From Streptomyces aquilus (GTDB lineage: Bacteria > Actinomycetota > Actinomycetes > Streptomycetales > Streptomycetaceae): DNA of 64,000 nucleotides. The notes under the pieces were generated by a model. The model did no database searches, was not told the origin of the DNA, and saw only the letters and a list, made by a program, of their open reading frames with translations. Each line of letters begins with the position of its first letter. Positions within the stretch are counted from its first letter, which is position 1. Location of the stretch: the NCBI RefSeq assembly GCF_003955715.1, contig NZ_CP034463.1, forward strand, positions 4,526,001-4,590,000. The letters are read 5' to 3'. This document shows, in pieces, positions 51,850 to 60,726 of this stretch. Made by a program: the position numbers and the translations under genes.

Positions 51850-52881
51850 ATGACGAGCATGTCGAGGGCGAGGGTGGCCCGGCGGATCGCGGCGGGCGCG
51901 GCGTACGGCGGCGGCGGGATCGGGCTGGTCGGCGCGGCGGCCGTGGGTGTGCTGCTGGCCGAGGTGCGGCTGGCCAAACGCCAGGTGGGCAACGGCCACG
52001 GCCCGTCGCCGCATGTGCCCAACGCGCAGGGTCTGTACGGCCTCTCCTATTCCGTCCCCGGTGAACCGCCCCTCAGGCTGACGATGCTGGGCGACTCCAC
52101 GGCCGCGGGCCAGGGCGTGCACCGCTCGGGGCAGACGCCGGGCGCGCTGCTGGCGTCCGGGCTGGCGGCGGTCGCCGAACGGCCGGTGGATCTGCGCAAC
52201 GTGGCGCTGCCGGGCGCCCGCTCCGACGACCTGGACCGCCAGGTGACCCTCGTGCTCGCGGACCCCGGGCGGCTGCCCGACGTCTGCGTGATCATGATCG
52301 GCGCGAACGACGTCACCCATCGGATGCCGCCGACCCGTTCCGTACGTCATCTGTCGACAGCCGTACGGCGCCTGCGCACGGCCGGTGCGGAGGTGGTGGT
52401 CGGCACCTGTCCCGACCTCGGCACCGTCGAGCAGGTCCAGCAGCCCCTGCGCTGGCTGGCCCGGCGGGCCTCCCGTCAGCTGGCGGCCGCCCAGACGATC
52501 GGCGTCGTCGAGCAGGGCGGCCGCACCGTGTCCCTGGGCGACCTGCTGGGCCCGGAGTTCGCGGCGAACCCGCGCGAGCTGTTCGGGCCGGACAACTACC
52601 ACCCGTCGGCGGAGGGGTACGCGACCGCGGCGATGGCGGTGCTGCCGACGGTGTGCGCGGCCCTCGGGCTGTGGCCGGCGGACGAGGAGCGCCCGGACGT
52701 CAGCCGCCGCGAGGGCTTCCTGCCGGTGGCCCGGGCCGCGGCGGAGGCCGTGGCGGAGCCGGGCACGGAGGTCACGGCGGCCATGCCGACGGGGCCGAAG
52801 GGACCGTGGGCCCTGCTGAAGAGGCGGCGTCGGCGGAGGGTGCCCGAGCCGGAGCGGGCGCCGGTCACTCCGTCACCGTGA
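51850..52881 (+). CDS. SGNH/GDSL-family hydrolase, membrane-anchored
   Basis: The 343-residue protein has an N-terminal hydrophobic segment (GGGIGLVGAAAVGVLLA) without a clear cleavage site, then the SGNH blocks: LTMLGDSTAAGQG (catalytic Ser), LPGARSDDL, IGANDVTH and DNYHPSAEGYA (Asp/His pair). The tail is basic (KRRRRRRVPEPE). Such enzymes are secreted or surface esterases and lipases. GAGGAGG is 12 bp upstream of ATG 51850, and ATG at 51859 is an alternative. The ester substrate is unknown. Confidence 0.88.
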   Translation: MTSMSRARVARRIAAGAAYGGGGIGLVGAAAVGVLLAEVRLAKRQVGNGHGPSPHVPNAQGLYGLSYSVPGEPPLRLTMLGDSTAAGQGVHRSGQTPGALLASGLAAVAERPVDLRNVALPGARSDDLDRQVTLVLADPGRLPDVCVIMIGANDVTHRMPPTRSVRHLSTAVRRLRTAGAEVVVGTCPDLGTVEQVQQPLRWLARRASRQLAAAQTIGVVEQGGRTVSLGDLLGPEFAANPRELFGPDNYHPSAEGYATAAMAVLPTVCAALGLWPADEERPDVSRREGFLPVARAAAEAVAEPGTEVTAAMPTGPKGPWALLKRRRRRRVPEPERAPVTPSP

Positions 52882-53028
52882 GCCCTTCACCGCCGGCCAC
52901 CCGAAAAAGCAAGCGCTTAGAAAACTGCGGCCAGGGTCACACCCCCACCCCCGTGACCTCGCCCATACGTACGGGTAACTTCCCAACCAGCCCTGCCCGG
53001 AAGAACCTGTATCGCCAATGGAGCCGTG

Positions 53029-54249
53029 ATGCCCGAAGCAGTGATCGTCTCGACCGCCCGCTCCCCGATCGGCCGCGCCTTCAAGGGCTCTCTCAAGGAC
53101 CTGCGCCCGGACGACCTCACCGCCACGATCATCCAGGCCGCGCTGGCGAAGGTCCCCGAGCTGGACCCGCGGGACATCGACGACCTGATGCTCGGCTGTG
53201 GCCTGCCCGGCGGCGAGCAGGGCAACAACCTCGGCCGGATCGTCGCCGTGCAGATGGGCATGGACCACCTCCCCGGCTGCACGGTCACCCGGTACTGCTC
53301 CTCCTCGCTCCAGACCTCCCGCATGGCCCTGCACGCCATCAAGGCCGGCGAGGGCGATGTCTTCATCTCGGCCGGCGTCGAGATGGTCTCCCGCTTCACC
53401 AAGGGCAACTCCGACAGCCTCCCGGACACGCACAACCCCTTCTTCGCCGAGGCCGAGGCCCGTACCGCCGAGGTCGCCCAGCAGGAGGGCACCACCTGGC
53501 ACGACCCGCGCGAGGACGGCCTGGTCCCCGACGCCTACATCGCGATGGGCCAGACCGCCGAGAACCTCGCCCGCTGGAAGGGCGTCACCCGCCAGGACAT
53601 GGACGAGTTCGGCGTCCGCTCGCAGAACCTCGCCGAGGAAGCCATCAAGAACGGCTTCTGGGAGCGCGAGATCACCCCGGTGACGCTGCCCGACGGCTCG
53701 GTGGTCAGCAAGGACGACGGCCCGCGCGCCGGCGTCACCCTGGAGGCCGTCGGCGGCCTGAAGCCGGTGTTCCGCCCGGACGGACTGGTCACGGCCGGCA
53801 ACTGCTGCCCGCTGAACGACGGTGCCGCCGCCGTCGTCATCATGAGCGACACCAAGGCCCGCGAGCTGGGCCTCACCCCGCTCGCCCGCATCGTGTCCAC
53901 CGGCGTCTCGGGCCTGTCCCCCGAGATCATGGGCCTCGGCCCGGTGGAGGCCTCGCAGCAGGCGCTGCGCCGCGCCGGTCTCACCATCGACGACATCGAC
54001 CTGGTCGAGATCAACGAGGCGTTCGCCGCGCAGGTGATCCCCTCCTACCGCGACCTGGGCATCGACCTGGACAAGCTGAACGTGAACGGCGGCGCCATCG
54101 CGGTCGGCCACCCCTTCGGCATGACCGGCGCCCGCATCACCGGCACGCTGATCAACTCCCTCCAGTTCCACGACAAGCAGTTCGGCCTGGAGACGATGTG
54201 CGTCGGCGGCGGCCAGGGCATGGCCATGGTCATCGAGCGCCTGAGCTGA
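53029..54249 (+). CDS. Acetyl-CoA C-acetyltransferase-type thiolase
   Basis: The 406-residue thiolase has the nucleophile Cys in [16 protein letters not shown], the [11 protein letters not shown] loop, catalytic His in [17 protein letters not shown] and second Cys in [12 protein letters not shown]. It condenses or cleaves acyl-CoA units. GGAGCC lies a few bases upstream of the GTG/ATG pair, and I prefer the ATG at 53029. It stands alone. Two hairpins downstream end transcription. Confidence 0.94.
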   Translation: MPEAVIVSTARSPIGRAFKGSLKDLRPDDLTATIIQAALAKVPELDPRDIDDLMLGCGLPGGEQGNNLGRIVAVQMGMDHLPGCTVTRYCSSSLQTSRMALHAIKAGEGDVFISAGVEMVSRFTKGNSDSLPDTHNPFFAEAEARTAEVAQQEGTTWHDPREDGLVPDAYIAMGQTAENLARWKGVTRQDMDEFGVRSQNLAEEAIKNGFWEREITPVTLPDGSVVSKDDGPRAGVTLEAVGGLKPVFRPDGLVTAGNCCPLNDGAAAVVIMSDTKARELGLTPLARIVSTGVSGLSPEIMGLGPVEASQQALRRAGLTIDDIDLVEINEAFAAQVIPSYRDLGIDLDKLNVNGGAIAVGHPFGMTGARITGTLINSLQFHDKQFGLETMCVGGGQGMAMVIERLS

Positions 54250-54263
54250 GCGAGTTGGCGTCC

Positions 54264-54284
54264 CTTTCGGCGCAGCGCCGAAAG
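54264..54284 (+). terminator. Hairpin 1 after the thiolase
   Basis: CTTTCGGCG pairs with CGCCGAAAG across a 3-nt loop, 15 bp after the thiolase stop. Confidence 0.6.
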
Positions 54285-54314
54285 TAGTCGTCCGCACACC
54301 CGCCGTGAGGTCAT

Positions 54315-54353
54315 GGCCCAGAACCCTGGAACCACCGGGGTTCTGGGCCGTTT
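54315..54353 (+). terminator. Rho-independent terminator
   Basis: GGCCCAGAACCC (54315-54326) pairs with GGGTTCTGGGCC (54338-54349) and is followed by GTTTTG, a real T-run for this genome. Confidence 0.85.
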
Positions 54354-54547
54354 TGTGATCCAATCTCCGTCAGGATGTGACCTATCTCCCTCTGCGCAGG
54401 GATTTACGCAGGTCAGAACCGTTCTCACACTAAACTCCGGGCCCAAAGTCCTGTCCGTTTCGTGACGTTACGCACTGACAGCGGGATAGTCCGCCCTTCA
54501 AGCTGATGTAGGAAGTCGGGGGTCGACTTTGAACCGGGAGTACGTCA

Positions 54548-55339
54548 GTGAGCGCCATGCCGATCGCCTTGCTGGTCACCACGGCTGCCACGGGCGCCGT
54601 GGGCGTCGCCGTCCTGCGCACCCTCTTGCAGCTGCGCCGACAGGTGGCGGCCCTGCACACCCAGCTCGCCGAGACGAACACGGCGGCCGCCGCGCGCGGT
54701 CTCGTGCCCGCCGCCCGGCTCGCCGGTGAGGCCGACGAGATACGCGCCGCGGTGGCCGAGGCCCTCGCGGAGGAGCGGGAGCGGGAACTCGCCGAGGCGC
54801 GCGCCTTCTGGGCCGCGCAGGAGGCCCGGGACGCCGACGCCCCCAGCCTCCTCGGGCTGACCGACAGCGAGCTGTTCCTGCCCCGCCAGAGCGACTTCGT
54901 GGGCCTGGAGCACCTGGAGCCCGTCGCCGAGCCGGCCGCGGACGCCGACGAGTTCGCCGCGGACTCGCCCGAACTGGCCGCGGCCCGCCGCCGGCACCCC
55001 TCCCACCCGGACTTCGTGCCGGTCCAGTCACCGGTCGTGAACGACCATGAGCGCACGGTGGCCACCCTGGAGGAACTCGCCGCGTCGCAGACGGAACTGG
55101 CCGATGTCCGCCCGGGCCCGCTGGGCACGCTCGACGTCTATGTCTTCGCCGACGGCACCACGCTGTGCATGACCCCGGGCCACAAGGAGACCGCGGAACG
55201 CCTCTCCGCGGCCCTGATGGCCGGCGAGACGCCGATACTGCTGGGCGGTTCGGGGATCTCGGGCGCGTACACGCTGACCTTCGCGTGCGGCGAGGAGAAC
55301 GTCTACATCCTGGCGGACCGGGTCATAGCGAGCCTGTAG
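54548..55339 (+). CDS. Conserved actinobacterial membrane-anchored coiled-coil protein, function unknown
   Basis: The 263-residue protein has an N-terminal membrane helix (ALLVTTAATGAVGVAVL), a coiled-coil (LRRQVAALHTQLAETN; AEALAEERERELAEARAFW), an acidic linker and a compact C-terminal alpha/beta domain (LDVYVFADGTTLCMTPGHKETAERLS; YTLTFACGEENVYILADRVI). I do not recognise a named family. The GTG start follows GGGAGTACGTCA. Its last codons run into a tandem repeat, and the stop TAG is in the first repeat unit. Confidence 0.68.
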   Translation: MSAMPIALLVTTAATGAVGVAVLRTLLQLRRQVAALHTQLAETNTAAAARGLVPAARLAGEADEIRAAVAEALAEERERELAEARAFWAAQEARDADAPSLLGLTDSELFLPRQSDFVGLEHLEPVAEPAADADEFAADSPELAAARRRHPSHPDFVPVQSPVVNDHERTVATLEELAASQTELADVRPGPLGTLDVYVFADGTTLCMTPGHKETAERLSAALMAGETPILLGGSGISGAYTLTFACGEENVYILADRVIASL

Positions 55340-55460
55340 GTCTGTGGGCCTGTAGGTCTGTGGGCCTGTAGGACTGTGGGCCTGTAGGTCTGTGGGCCTG
55401 TAGGTCTGTGGGCCTGTAGGTCTGTGGGCCTGTGGCTTGTGGGCCTGTGGCTTGTGGGCC
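55335..55460. repeat. Tandem repeat array, 16-bp units
   Basis: Six copies of TGTAGGTCTGTGGGCC (one with A for T, at 55367) run from 55335 to 55430, followed by two 15-bp variants TGTGGCTTGTGGGCC (55431-55460). The stop codon of the upstream gene lies in the first unit. The array sits in a convergent gap. Confidence 0.95.
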
Positions 55461-55466
55461 TCTCGT

Positions 55467-55778
55467 TCACACTCCGGCCCGCTTCTGCGCCTCCTCCACC
55501 AGCCGCACCGCTTCGTCGATCTGGCCCTCGTCCGTGAGGACGAGGGCCAAGTCGTGCACGGCGACGGTGATTTGGTCCGCGGCGGCGAACATCCCCGCGT
55601 CGGGCATCTCCCGCGGCTCACCGGAGGGGTCCTCCAGAAGCTGCGCCCGGCGGGCCAACTCCCTGGCCAGACCCAGTGCCTCGGCCGCGGCGCCCCGTTG
55701 CAGCCGGCTCTGCGGAGCGGCCCGCAAACGGTCGGCGAAGTGATCCACAGCCTGCGTCAGACGCGTCGTATCAGCCAC
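55467..55778 (-). CDS. Small conserved protein of unknown function
   Basis: The 103-residue, mostly helical and acidic protein (MADTTRLTQAVDHFADRLRA; ADQITVAVHDLALVLTDEG) has no motif I recognise. It ends just before the repeat array and has a normal Streptomyces codon pattern, so it is probably real. The N-terminal half resembles a helical hairpin. Confidence 0.6.
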   Translation of the reverse strand: MADTTRLTQAVDHFADRLRAAPQSRLQRGAAAEALGLARELARRAQLLEDPSGEPREMPDAGMFAAADQITVAVHDLALVLTDEGQIDEAVRLVEEAQKRAGV

Positions 55779-55882
55779 GGCGCAACCGTACGCGCCGCAC
55801 CGGGACTGTTGCCAACACGCGAACGCTCAGGCACGGTGACCTGAAGGACCGGCTTACATCCCCTTTGCGTCCGGAGGCGCCG

Positions 55883-56113
55883 ATGTCCCACGTCCTCTCC
55901 GAGGAGACCCACCGCAACATGCTCGCCCGCATCCCCCACTGCACCGGTCGTGAAGTCTCCGACTGGATCCGCACCGTCGAAGAAGGCCCGGCCCTCTTCC
56001 GCTTCGAGGAAAAGGTCAGCTGGCTCCGCCACGAACACAACCTCGCGTACGGCCACGCGAAGGCGATCATCCACGAGTACGACCTGAGGAGGGCCGCGCG
56101 CAAGTTCCTCTAG
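55883..56113 (+). CDS. DUF4287-type small protein
   Basis: The 76-residue protein (MSHVLSEETHRNMLARIPH; WLRHEHNLAYGHAKAIIHEYDLRRAA) matches the short DUF4287 pattern, in which a helix ends in a conserved WL-x-x-E/H-x-x-L-x-x-x-x-A segment. CCGGAGG lies 8 bp upstream of the ATG. Its function is not known. It is followed by a strong terminator. Confidence 0.78.
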   Translation: MSHVLSEETHRNMLARIPHCTGREVSDWIRTVEEGPALFRFEEKVSWLRHEHNLAYGHAKAIIHEYDLRRAARKFL

Positions 56114-56133
56114 CGGCGCGCACCACGACACGG

Positions 56134-56170
56134 CGAAGGGCCCCCGGGACGGATGCCCAGGGGCCCTTCG
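56134..56170. terminator. Bidirectional hairpin terminator
   Basis: CGAAGGGCCCC pairs with GGGGCCCTTCG across a 15-nt loop between the convergent DUF4287 and Bax-inhibitor-1 genes. Confidence 0.82.
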
Positions 56171-56194
56171 CTACGACCGTACGACCGTCGGTGA

Positions 56195-57103
56195 TCAGTC
56201 GCTGTTGAGGATCGAGATGAGCCTCAGGAACTCCATGTAGATCCAGACCAGCGTCATGGTCAGACCGAACGCCGCCAGCCAGGCCTCCTCCTTCGGCGCG
56301 CCGTAGGCGATGCCGTCCTCGACCTGCTTGAAGTCGAGGGCCAGGAAGCAGGCACCGAGCAGGACGCCGATGATGCCGAACAGGACGCCGAGGCCGCCGC
56401 TGCGGAAGCCGAGGCCGTCACCGCCGCCGAAGACGGCGAACAGCAGGTTCACGGCCATCAGCAGGACGAAGCCGAGCGCGGCCGCCATGACGAAGCCGTA
56501 GAAGCGCCGGTTGACGCGGATCCAGCCCGCCTTGTACGCCACCAGGACGGCGGCGAACACGGCAAGCGTTCCGATCACGGCCTGCATGGCCGCACCGCTC
56601 GCGATGCGGTTGTCGACGACGCTGGAGACGACACCGAGGAAGACGCCCTCGAACGCGGCGTACGACACGATCAGCGCGGGCGAGGCCTTGCGCTTGAAGG
56701 ACTGGACGAGCGCCAGAACCATGCCGATCAGACCGGCGCCGACGGCGATGCCGTAGGACCGGTTGATGTTCGCGTCGTCGACCGGCAGCGCCGCCCAGGC
56801 GACCGCGGCCGTGACGATGAGAATGCCGAGGGTCGTACCGGTGCGCATGACGACGTCGTCCATCGTCATCCGGCCGGTGGTGACCGGGGCCTGCGGCGGC
56901 GCGCCGTACTGCAGGTCCTGCTGGGCGTAAGGGTTCTGCGCGTAGGGGTTCTGCGCGTACGGGTCGCCGGCCTGCGGCTGGGCGTACGGATTGCCCTGCG
57001 TGCCCACGGCTGCGCCCCCGGCCTGCGGCTGGGCGTTGAAGCCCGCGTAGCCGTTGTCGCGGCTGAACCCCCGTCGCGAGAAGACCGGGTTGCTGCTCCT
57101 CAT
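56195..57103 (-). CDS. Bax inhibitor-1 / YccA-family membrane protein
   Basis: The 302-residue protein has a Gln/Tyr/Pro-rich N-terminal tail of ~75 residues with tandem AQNPY repeats (QNPYAQNPYAQ) and a seven-helix BI-1 core (TMDDVVMRTGTTLGILIVTAAVAW ... AFGLTMTLVWIYMEFLRLI). BI-1 proteins form pH-sensitive channels or pores in the membrane. The low-complexity tail resembles the LCP protein at 5741-7033, but no common function is implied. Confidence 0.9.
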   Translation of the reverse strand: MRSSNPVFSRRGFSRDNGYAGFNAQPQAGGAAVGTQGNPYAQPQAGDPYAQNPYAQNPYAQQDLQYGAPPQAPVTTGRMTMDDVVMRTGTTLGILIVTAAVAWAALPVDDANINRSYGIAVGAGLIGMVLALVQSFKRKASPALIVSYAAFEGVFLGVVSSVVDNRIASGAAMQAVIGTLAVFAAVLVAYKAGWIRVNRRFYGFVMAAALGFVLLMAVNLLFAVFGGGDGLGFRSGGLGVLFGIIGVLLGACFLALDFKQVEDGIAYGAPKEEAWLAAFGLTMTLVWIYMEFLRLISILNSD

Positions 57104-57299
57104 TTCACTCCTCCATGGCCACTTCGTGTGGGCCTTGGCGTCAAGAGTAATAGGTAGGCAAAGGAATGACCCTAGTGCTTGGGGAGGATCTTTCCCTCGT
57201 CGTGCTGCGCAACACGCTACGCGGCCCGTCGATTCCCGGCCACGAAGGGGGCAGGTTCATGACCATTCCGGTACATCACCTGGTCCGTCACGCGACACC

Positions 57300-58475
57300 T
57301 CACTCGAAGGGGAACCCGGTGTACCCCTCGGCGAGGTCGGTCTCGGCGGCCCGCGAGCCGGCGATCCGCTCCAGCCGCGCGACCTGGAGCCGGTCCTCGA
57401 AGGGAGTGGCGTCGGGCGCCCGGTGCAGGAGGGTCGTCATGTCGTACGAGAACCGCTCGGCCTGCCACACCCGCCGCAGACAGGTCTCCGAGTAGGCGTC
57501 GAGCAGCTCGGCGGACCCCGTGTCCCGCTGGTGGGTGAGCGCCCTCGCGAAGGTGACGACGTCCCCGACGGCCAGATTCAGCCCCTTCGCCCCGGTCGGC
57601 GGCACGATGTGAGCGGCGTCCCCGGCGAGGAAGAGCCGTCCGTGCCGCATGGGCTCGTGGACGTAGGACCGCATGGGCGTGACGGACTTCTGGGTGATGG
57701 GGCCGCGGTCCAGCGCCCACCCGTCCTCGGTCTCGAAGCGGCGCTCCAGCTCGTCCCAGATCTCCTCGTCACTCCAGCTGTCGGCCTCCGTGCCCTCGGG
57801 GACCTGCAGATAGAGCCGGGAGACGGACGGCGAGCGCATGGAGAGCAGGGCGAAGCCGCGGTCGTGGCGGGCGTAGACCAGCTCGTCGTGCGAGGGCGGG
57901 ACGTCGGCGAGGATGCCGAGCCAGCCGAAGGGGTACGTCCGCTCGAAGACGCGCACGAGTTCCTCGGGGACGGCCTTGCGGGCGACGCCCCAGAACCCGT
58001 CGCACCCGACGACGTACTCGCACTCGAGGACGTCCTCACGCCCCTCGTGCCGGAACCGAACGGCGGGGCTGTCACTGTCGGCGCCCTCGACGGCCAGCGC
58101 CTCCGCCTCGAACAGCAGCGGGCCGCCCTCCTTCAGCTGGAGGGCGATGAGGTCCTTGCAGACCTCGGTCTGCGCGTACACCATCACGGACCGGCCGCCG
58201 GTGAGGCCGGGGAAGTCGACGCGGTGCCGCTTCCTGTCGTACCTGAGCTCGATCCCGTCGTGCCGCAGCCCCTCGCGGTCCATGCGCTCGCCGGCCCCGG
58301 CCGCGCGCAGCACGTCGACGGTGCCCTGCTCCAGGATTCCGGCGCGCTGGCGGTGCTCGACGTAGGCGCGGTCACGGGCTTCCAGGACGACCGAGTCGAT
58401 GCCGGCGTTGTGGAGCAGCCGGGCGAGGAGGAGGCCGGCGGGGCCGGCTCCGATGATGCCGACGGTGGTGCGCAT
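57300..58475 (-). CDS. pobA: 4-hydroxybenzoate 3-monooxygenase
   Basis: The 391-residue flavoprotein has the FAD motif VGIIGAGPAGLLLARLLHNAG, the second nucleotide contact (CEYVVGCDGFWGVAR) and GDAAHIVPPTGAKGLNLAVGD, in PobA spacing. It hydroxylates 4-hydroxybenzoate to protocatechuate with NAD(P)H and O2, feeding ring cleavage. ATG at 58475 gives the standard length, and an upstream in-frame start would cover the operator. No other protocatechuate genes are in the window. Confidence 0.92.
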   Translation of the reverse strand: MRTTVGIIGAGPAGLLLARLLHNAGIDSVVLEARDRAYVEHRQRAGILEQGTVDVLRAAGAGERMDREGLRHDGIELRYDRKRHRVDFPGLTGGRSVMVYAQTEVCKDLIALQLKEGGPLLFEAEALAVEGADSDSPAVRFRHEGREDVLECEYVVGCDGFWGVARKAVPEELVRVFERTYPFGWLGILADVPPSHDELVYARHDRGFALLSMRSPSVSRLYLQVPEGTEADSWSDEEIWDELERRFETEDGWALDRGPITQKSVTPMRSYVHEPMRHGRLFLAGDAAHIVPPTGAKGLNLAVGDVVTFARALTHQRDTGSAELLDAYSETCLRRVWQAERFSYDMTTLLHRAPDATPFEDRLQVARLERIAGSRAAETDLAEGYTGFPFE

Positions 58476-58498
58476 CGACGAACCTCTCTGTTCGTGTA

Positions 58499-58514
58499 GT
58501 GAAATTTCCTTCAC
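58499..58514. promoter_or_regulatory. Candidate operator upstream of pobA
   Basis: GTGAA-n6-TTCAC forms a 16-bp palindrome 24 bp upstream of the pobA ATG in an AT-rich stretch. An IclR- or MarR-type regulator of aromatic degradation is plausible, but none is adjacent. Confidence 0.5.
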
Positions 58515-58553
58515 CATTTACCGCGCCGAGTCTGCGACGGCCCGGGGCCGCTG

Positions 58554-59555
58554 TCAACGGTCGGTGCGCGGCAGGACGCCCGGGCGGAGCTCGATGCGGA
58601 CGGTGTCGTCGTCCTCGATGACGTAGGTGGGGTCGGTGGCGTGGTCCCAGCCGACGCGGAGGAGGTAGTAGCGGTGGTCGCGTTCGAGGAGGAGGCGGAG
58701 GTCGGTGTAGCGGTAGCGGTAGTGGACGCCTTTGCCGAGGTCTTCGTAGTGGGGGCCGGGCGGGGCGAAGTCGAGGCGCTCGGTGCTCATGATGACGACG
58801 GCGACACGGCTCACCAGCTGGTCCGCGTCGGCCCGGGCGTCCTGTCTGCCGAGCTGGCCGGCGGACAGGGCGGCGACCCAGATGAGGAAGAGCCCGGCGA
58901 CCAGGAGGGAGCCGGCGCGTTCCCACGGGGCCCGCCGGGTCTCGCCCTCCGGGGCGGCGGCGCGGGTCAGCCCGAGGATGAGCCCGCCCGCGACGAGCAG
59001 TGGGGCCGTCCAGCCGTAGGGCTGGATCCAGCGCCACAGCAGCATCAGGACGACGCCGAGGACGACGTATCCGAGGTGCGCGCGAGCGACGGCGCGGCCG
59101 AACTCCCGCAGGCGGCGGACCTGCTGTTCGGGGACGTGGAGCAGGGTCAGCAGCCTGGGTGCGGCGGGGACGAGGAGGGCCAGGGCCAGCATTTCGAGGA
59201 CCGGGAGGGTGGCCAGCCGGAGGCTGTGCATGACGAGTTCGAAGGTGCTCAGGCCGACGGCGAAGGGGTTGAGGCGGAAGTAGCCGAAGTAGGCGTTGGT
59301 GTAGATGTAGCCGGCGTAGAGCATCAGGGCGCCCAGGAAGGACGCGATGCCGGCCACGGAGTTGACGAGCTCGAAAGGGCTGCGGGCGCCTTCCGGCGGG
59401 GGTGTGGGCGCGGTGGGCGCGGTGGGCGCGGTGGGTGCGGTGCGTACGGGGCGGGCCGGACGGGCGGGGGCGAGACGCGGAGGTCGGGGCCGTGGGCGGG
59501 CCGGGCGGCGGGGGCGGCCGGCGGGCTGCGCCGGGTCCCCCGGGGGAGTGGCCAC
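58554..59555 (-). CDS. Integral membrane protein with proline-rich N terminus
   Basis: The 333-residue protein has a Pro/Arg/Ala-rich tail of ~55 residues including TAPTAPTAPTAPT repeats, then five or so membrane helices (VAGIASFLGALMLYAGYIY; LPVLEMLALALLVPAA; LGYVVLGVVLMLLWRW; TAPLLVAGGLILGL; AGSLLVAGLFLIWVAAL) and a C-terminal soluble domain (~235-333). I do not recognise the family. It starts 3 bp after the lipoprotein stop, so the two are co-expressed. Confidence 0.68.
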   Translation of the reverse strand: MATPPGDPAQPAGRPRRPARPRPRPPRLAPARPARPVRTAPTAPTAPTAPTPPPEGARSPFELVNSVAGIASFLGALMLYAGYIYTNAYFGYFRLNPFAVGLSTFELVMHSLRLATLPVLEMLALALLVPAAPRLLTLLHVPEQQVRRLREFGRAVARAHLGYVVLGVVLMLLWRWIQPYGWTAPLLVAGGLILGLTRAAAPEGETRRAPWERAGSLLVAGLFLIWVAALSAGQLGRQDARADADQLVSRVAVVIMSTERLDFAPPGPHYEDLGKGVHYRYRYTDLRLLLERDHRYYLLRVGWDHATDPTYVIEDDDTVRIELRPGVLPRTDR

Positions 59556-59558
59556 GGG

Positions 59559-60095
59559 TCAGGTCGGCTCGGGGGTGAGGCCCGCGCCGTCGTCGCCCGG
59601 GGCGGCCGAGGGGTCGACGGGCGGCTGGCTGTCGCCGACCGGCGGATCGATCACCGGGGACTCGCCGCCGCCGTCCGTGGGGCTCGGCGGCAAGGAGCAG
59701 TCCGGGTAGAAGCCCTCCTGCGGCGAGGGGCACGCGCTGTCGACACCGCCGATACCGCCGTCGAGGCCGACCGAGATGCTGTCCCAGTTGTCGATGTCCG
59801 AGGGTGGCGCCACGCCCGACACTCCCGGATCCCCGTTGGCCCCGCCGCCGCCCCCGCCGGAGCCGTCTGCCGCGCCACCACTGCCGCCGCTGCCGTAACC
59901 GTCGCCGTCGCTCTGCGCTCCCGCGGAGCCGGTCGCGGCCGGCGCCGGTCCGCCGCCGCCTGGATCGTCCCCGTCGGCGCCCGCCGAGGCACCGCATCCG
60001 GTGACCGCACCGAGGCCCAGCACCACCATCAGCCCGACCGCCCCGGCGTGACCGCCCCAGCGGCCCGGACGGCTCCGAAAACACCGCACCCTCAT
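59559..60095 (-). CDS. Small Gly/Asp/Pro-rich lipoprotein
   Basis: The 178-residue protein has a basic start, a hydrophobic segment (AGAVGLMVVLGLGAV) and a lipobox-like TGCGAS, then a disordered mature chain rich in Gly, Asp, Ser and Pro with two cysteines (DSACPSPQEGFYPDCSLPP). It is likely a surface-tethered protein. It is the first gene of a pair with the downstream membrane protein. ATG at 60095 has GGGTCCCTCCC-like upstream sequence, so the ribosome site is weak. Confidence 0.62.
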   Translation of the reverse strand: MRVRCFRSRPGRWGGHAGAVGLMVVLGLGAVTGCGASAGADGDDPGGGGPAPAATGSAGAQSDGDGYGSGGSGGAADGSGGGGGGANGDPGVSGVAPPSDIDNWDSISVGLDGGIGGVDSACPSPQEGFYPDCSLPPSPTDGGGESPVIDPPVGDSQPPVDPSAAPGDDGAGLTPEPT

Positions 60096-60222
60096 GGGTC
60101 CCTCCCCCGAACGGGACACCCCTTCATGGCTGCATGCCGCAGCGAAGTGGTGAAGGCAGCGTCCCACCGCGAGCGGCATCCAGCCATCGGCTTTACGGAA
60201 AAGGGACGAATGAGGTCGGAGG

Positions 60223-60305
60223 TGCCCGGAACCGGACTTGAACCGGTACGCCCGCGAGGGGCAGCGAGGTTTAAGCTCGCCGTGTCTGCATTCCACCATC
60301 CGGGC
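60223..60305 (-). tRNA. bldA: tRNA-Leu, anticodon UAA (bldA)
   Basis: On the minus strand the acceptor arms are GCCCGGA (5', 60305-60299) and TCCGGGC (3', 60230-60224). The anticodon arm is GCGAG-cTTAAac-CTCGC, giving anticodon UAA, and a long variable arm (TGCCCCTCGCGGGCG) marks a class II leucine tRNA. The T arm contains GGTTCAAGTCC. The gene ends ...GCACC then T, so the final A of CCA is not encoded. The TTA-reading leucine tRNA is the Streptomyces developmental regulator bldA. A -10-like TAGGCT lies about 29 bp upstream. Confidence 0.95.
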
Positions 60306-60726
60306 AGGCCATGGGCTCCGCATCGAGGTCCCGAGCCTATCGGGGCGCGTCCCCCGAACAGCGGACGGGCGGACCGATGTTGTCTTATTTTATTGACGTC
60401 TGAGGGTGCATCAGCCCGTGGAACGCGCCATCCGCACTTGCCAATAGCCTTACGCGCGAGGCCCGGCGGCGCATGCGGAATGACGGAATTTCACCGCCTC
60501 AACCAGGGGGCTCCACCTGTTCTCGACGCGGCCGTGGCTCAGGGGCGTCCGTCATCCCCAGGTATGACACGGCCGCCTCCGGTCAGTCTCGAGTCGCCCT
60601 CCGGAACCGGAACAGCGGGTGACTACACGGCCGCGAGGCGACGCGACGATGGTTCACGGCCCGAAACGGCCGCAGCAACACAAGAACGCAGGACCGCCGC
60701 CGTCGTCCGTCAAGGAGCACCCACCC
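60306..60726. other. 421-bp intergenic region between bldA and the ABC exporter
   Basis: No protein gene is evident. The region holds an AT-rich island (TGTTGTCTTATTTTATTGAC, about 60376-60395) that is unusual for this genome and could form part of the promoter zone for bldA or for the divergent ABC transporter. I see no tRNA partner or clear hairpin. Confidence 0.5.

Noticed and set aside
60223..60305. Use of bldA to flag TTA-containing genes in this window
   Set aside because: By eye I saw no in-frame TTA in the genes I checked, but I could not scan every codon reliably, so I make no claim.
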